Source: Arcobacter sp. (GTDB lineage: Bacteria > Campylobacterota > Campylobacteria > Campylobacterales > Arcobacteraceae). From it: a DNA stretch of 9,558 nt. This document shows positions 8,201 through 9,558 of the stretch, one piece after another. The stretch is taken from the NCBI GenBank assembly GCA_030635995.1, contig DAOVXU010000055.1, positions 1 to 9,558 of the forward strand. The letters are read 5' to 3'. Numbering within the stretch: the stretch's first letter is position 1; each line of letters begins with the position of its first letter. The notes below the pieces were generated by a model. The model was not told the DNA's origin. It did no database searches and saw nothing but the letters and a program-made list of their open reading frames with translations. The translations under genes and the position numbers were made by a program.

Positions 8201-8739
8201 GTAAAAGTGAAGATACAAAGCTACATATTTATGATGAAGAGAAAAAATATATTTTAACAACTTTTGATTTTCCAAGACAAGGTAAAGTGCCTCATAGATG
8301 TTTGGCTGATTATTTTAGTTCTTCTAAGTTTGATATAGTTGGATTTACACTTGCTAGTGCAGGACATAATATCACTCCATTTGAAAGAGGACTTTATAAT
8401 GATGGTAAATTTAGTGAGTATTATTCTGTTCATGGTTTAGGGGTAGAACTTGCTGAAGCAACTGCTGAAATTTTACATAAGCAAATTAGATTAGATTTGG
8501 GAATTGCAACAAAAGAAAAGCCAACTCTAAATGATGTTCAAATGAAACAATATGAGGGTTGTAGATATTCTCCTGGATATGCAGCTTGTCCAGATTTATC
8601 ACAAAATAGACAAATATTTGATCTGTTAAAACCAGAAAATTTTGATATAACCTTAAGTGAAACATTTCAAATAGATCCAGAACAAAGTACAGTAGCTATT
8701 ATAGTACCAAATAAAAAAGCTAAATACTTTAATGTTTAA
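5236..8739 (+). CDS. metH: Cobalamin-dependent methionine synthase MetH
   Basis: It transfers the methyl group of 5-methyltetrahydrofolate to homocysteine through methylcobalamin, the last step of methionine synthesis, in the cytoplasm. The 1167 residues hold all four modules (E. coli MetH is 1227). The homocysteine domain (about 10-305) has DGAMGTQLQ (17-25) and zinc ligands Cys224 (GFNCGTGP) and Cys290/Cys291 (GGCCGTTP). The folate domain (about 335-600) has LLIGERSNATGSKAF (337-351). The cobalamin module has a helical cap (about 625-710) and GDVHDVG (726-732), with His729 as the cobalt ligand, plus SGLLVKST (774-781). The activation domain (about 890-1160) keeps RYSPGYAACP (1110-1119), so AdoMet-dependent reactivation is expected. 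The ATG is chosen because the conserved domain begins within 20 residues; no Shine-Dalgarno precedes it. No recognisable riboswitch fits in the 77-bp upstream gap. It is divergent from the sensor operon and abuts the flavoprotein gene. Confidence 0.98.
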   Translation: MKTTILNILKTRPLIIDGAMGTQLQSIEIKDTFWLDKNRENQEGCNELLNATAPHILTQVHEAYAKVGADMIKTNTFGSMDWVLDEYDMGERSYELSYEGARVVREVCDKYSTPEKKRFVLGSIGPGTKLPSLKHIDYDTMYAGYQVMAKGLIDGGVDVFLLETCQDPLQIKAAINALQDLDKSIPIMVSVTIELSGTMLIGTDAQTIITILEPYDILSLGFNCGTGPQQVKKHLEILSEESDKLLSIHSNAGLPQNKGGYTFYPMGAEEFTSIQKDFLNLDGVSFLGGCCGTTPEHIKALVDATSTTIPKKPSGTQVTSLASLFQTTPLKQEPAPLLIGERSNATGSKAFRELLKANDYEATLSVAQQQVRAGAHIIDVSVGFAGRDETADMNEVVSLYAQKIPLPLMPDSTQIPALEEALKLIGGKAIINSVNLEDGEERFDEICQLAKRYGASLVCLVIDEVAMAKTKEKKVDIAERIYQRAVNFHGLNSEDLVFDMLVFTIGSGDEEYHTAGIETIEAIREFTTIHPEVSTTLGLSNISFGLHKDARLYLNSIFLHHCIKAGLSSAIVNVKHLVPRNKMKEDDIKACEDLLFNNREQGDPLFTFIEHFSNVEVVVEQTDEEYNKLSSKEKVEKLLLDGDKERLIPLVLDIQGKEVAPEVIVNEWLIDGMKIIGELFGSGEMQLPFVLQSAETMKACVDSLNPFLPKIEKEVDTTLILGTVKGDVHDVGKNLVDIILSNNGFKVVNIGIKVQIDDFIQAAKEHNATAIGMSGLLVKSTNEMKSNMLALEDAGLNIPVLIGGAALTKAFVDDFCRPIYDGAIFYCRDAFDGVIAMQRLEEADGDYSSLDEKLPADLIVIDESLKEEKEIFDKDLHTPEYLNNHQDYHPPFMGIKILTAPQRYIKTQNNAVNSKIQCNSSFNPELAFKWINHRILFRQRWGYHRKKMSVEEFKKQEENLVQPLYDRLKEQFLNENIFDPIALYGYFYCKSEDTKLHIYDEEKKYILTTFDFPRQGKVPHRCLADYFSSSKFDIVGFTLASAGHNITPFERGLYNDGKFSEYYSVHGLGVELAEATAEILHKQIRLDLGIATKEKPTLNDVQMKQYEGCRYSPGYAACPDLSQNRQIFDLLKPENFDITLSETFQIDPEQSTVAIIVPNKKAKYFNV

Positions 8740-9558
8740 ATGTATGATTTAATAGTAATTGGAGCAGGAGCAAGTGGGATAATATCTGCTATAAAAGCTT
8801 CAAGAGATGGTAAAAAAGTTTTACTTTTAGAGAAGCTTTCTAAAATAGCTTCTAAGATAAAAGCCACTGGTGGAGGAAGATGTAATCTTTCAAATACTTT
8901 ATCAAATAGTGATTTTATGGCTAAATTTGGTAAAAATGGTCGTTTTATGACTACTGCACTTGATGCTTTTGATAAAGAAGATTTAATAGAATTTTTCAAA
9001 TCTATTGGATTGGATACACATTCTCCTGATGGATTTCGTATATTTCCAACTTCACATTCATCTCAAACAGTAATAGATGCATTAAGTGCTGAGATGGATA
9101 GATTAAATATCAAAGTTTTATCCTCTTCAAAAGTTACTAATCTTGTTATACAAAATAATAGAGTTTGGGGTGTTGAAGTTGATGAGGTGGTATATGATAC
9201 AAAAAATATAATTATTGCCACAGGAGGTTTAGGCTATCCGATTTTAGGTTCAACAGGTGATGGATATAAAATGGCGCAAGATTTAGGACACAGAATAACT
9301 TCAACTTATCCAGCAATGATGCCCCTAAGTACCAAAGAAACTTGGGTTGAAAATTGTCGAGCAGATACAATACCCAAAGTTGAGATATCTGTTGATATAA
9401 AAAAGTATAAAAAACTAAAAGCGATAGGGGATTTGATATTTACAAAAAATGGTATTCGTGGTCCTGTTGTTTTGGATTTTGCTAGAGAGATCACTCCATT
9501 GTTTGATAAATATGAAACTATACCAATAATTATGAATTTAGTTAAAGGTAAAAATGAA
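8740..9558 (+). CDS. BaiN/HI0933 (YhiN)-family FAD-dependent oxidoreductase, C-terminus cut by window edge
   Basis: The frame is open from ATG at 8740 to the right edge; 273 codons are seen of about 400 usual for the family. The N-terminal Rossmann fold carries the dinucleotide motif IGAGASG (7-13) and Glu31 at the end of the second strand. The family signature KATGGGRCNLSN (41-52), ATGGLGYP (160-167), GSTGDGY (170-176) and FTKNGIRGPVVLDFAR (234-249) follow, so it should bind FAD. HI0933-like proteins are widespread flavoproteins of mostly unknown physiological role; the BaiN name comes from a gut clostridial steroid reductase and should not be carried over as a function. The ATG directly follows the metH stop (TAA-ATG) with no Shine-Dalgarno visible, so it is very likely cotranscribed and translationally coupled with metH. 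Confidence 0.92.
   Translation, partial: MYDLIVIGAGASGIISAIKASRDGKKVLLLEKLSKIASKIKATGGGRCNLSNTLSNSDFMAKFGKNGRFMTTALDAFDKEDLIEFFKSIGLDTHSPDGFRIFPTSHSSQTVIDALSAEMDRLNIKVLSSSKVTNLVIQNNRVWGVEVDEVVYDTKNIIIATGGLGYPILGSTGDGYKMAQDLGHRITSTYPAMMPLSTKETWVENCRADTIPKVEISVDIKKYKKLKAIGDLIFTKNGIRGPVVLDFAREITPLFDKYETIPIIMNLVKGKNE

Noticed and set aside
8736..8999. Minus-strand open frame of 87 codons
   Set aside because: It is the antisense of the flavoprotein N-terminus, whose IGAGASG and GGGRCNLSN motifs show which strand codes.
9306..9494. Minus-strand open frame of 62 codons
   Set aside because: It is the antisense of the conserved flavoprotein middle region, with no motif of its own.
1..9558. tRNA, rRNA, CRISPR, insertion sequence or phage attachment site
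   Set aside because: No tRNA-like cloverleaf, spaced repeats, transposase or terminal inverted repeats were seen; all but about 85 bases are taken up by identifiable genes.

Overview
The window is very AT-rich, almost completely coding DNA, and most likely comes from an Arcobacter-like member of the Campylobacterota. The reasons are the strong A/T bias at third codon positions, the sensor kinase with a GEMIGNIAHQWRQPL H-box and a double-Cache sensor carrying an LHFHL...FLR motif, and the general look of the MetH protein. This assignment rests on family resemblance, not on a search.

Minus strand, positions 5158 down to 1 (left edge): four genes in one tightly packed run, in transcription order. 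They are a membrane histidine kinase (3287-5158), a response regulator of REC-PAS-coiled-coil type with no DNA-binding domain (2098-3279), a ten-helix AEC-family permease (1185-2096), and an asparagine-synthetase-like glutamine amidotransferase (1183 to beyond position 1, C-terminus missing). Gaps are 7, 1 and 1 bases, so the run is probably one operon with translational coupling. The kinase starts at GTG and the permease at TTG.

Positions 5159-5235 are the only noncoding stretch (77 bp). It is a divergent promoter region with an excellent extended -10 (TGTTATAAT) for the minus-strand operon. A perfect 7-bp inverted repeat (AGTTAAT-N14-ATTAACT) brackets that -10 and is a candidate operator.

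Plus strand, 5236 to the right edge: full-length cobalamin-dependent methionine synthase MetH (5236-8739), whose stop codon directly abuts the ATG of a BaiN/HI0933-family flavoprotein (8740 to beyond 9558, C-terminus missing). This pair looks like housekeeping metabolism.

The most unusual material is the left operon. A two-component pair without an obvious transcriptional output is coupled to a small-molecule permease and an AsnB-like enzyme. The glutaminase half of that enzyme is odd in three places: a 15-residue tandem duplication, an apparent loss of about 7 residues before the DRxGxxPLY motif, and Tyr at the place of the glutamine-binding Asp. No RNA genes, mobile elements, CRISPR arrays or rho-independent terminators were seen; both transcripts run off the window.
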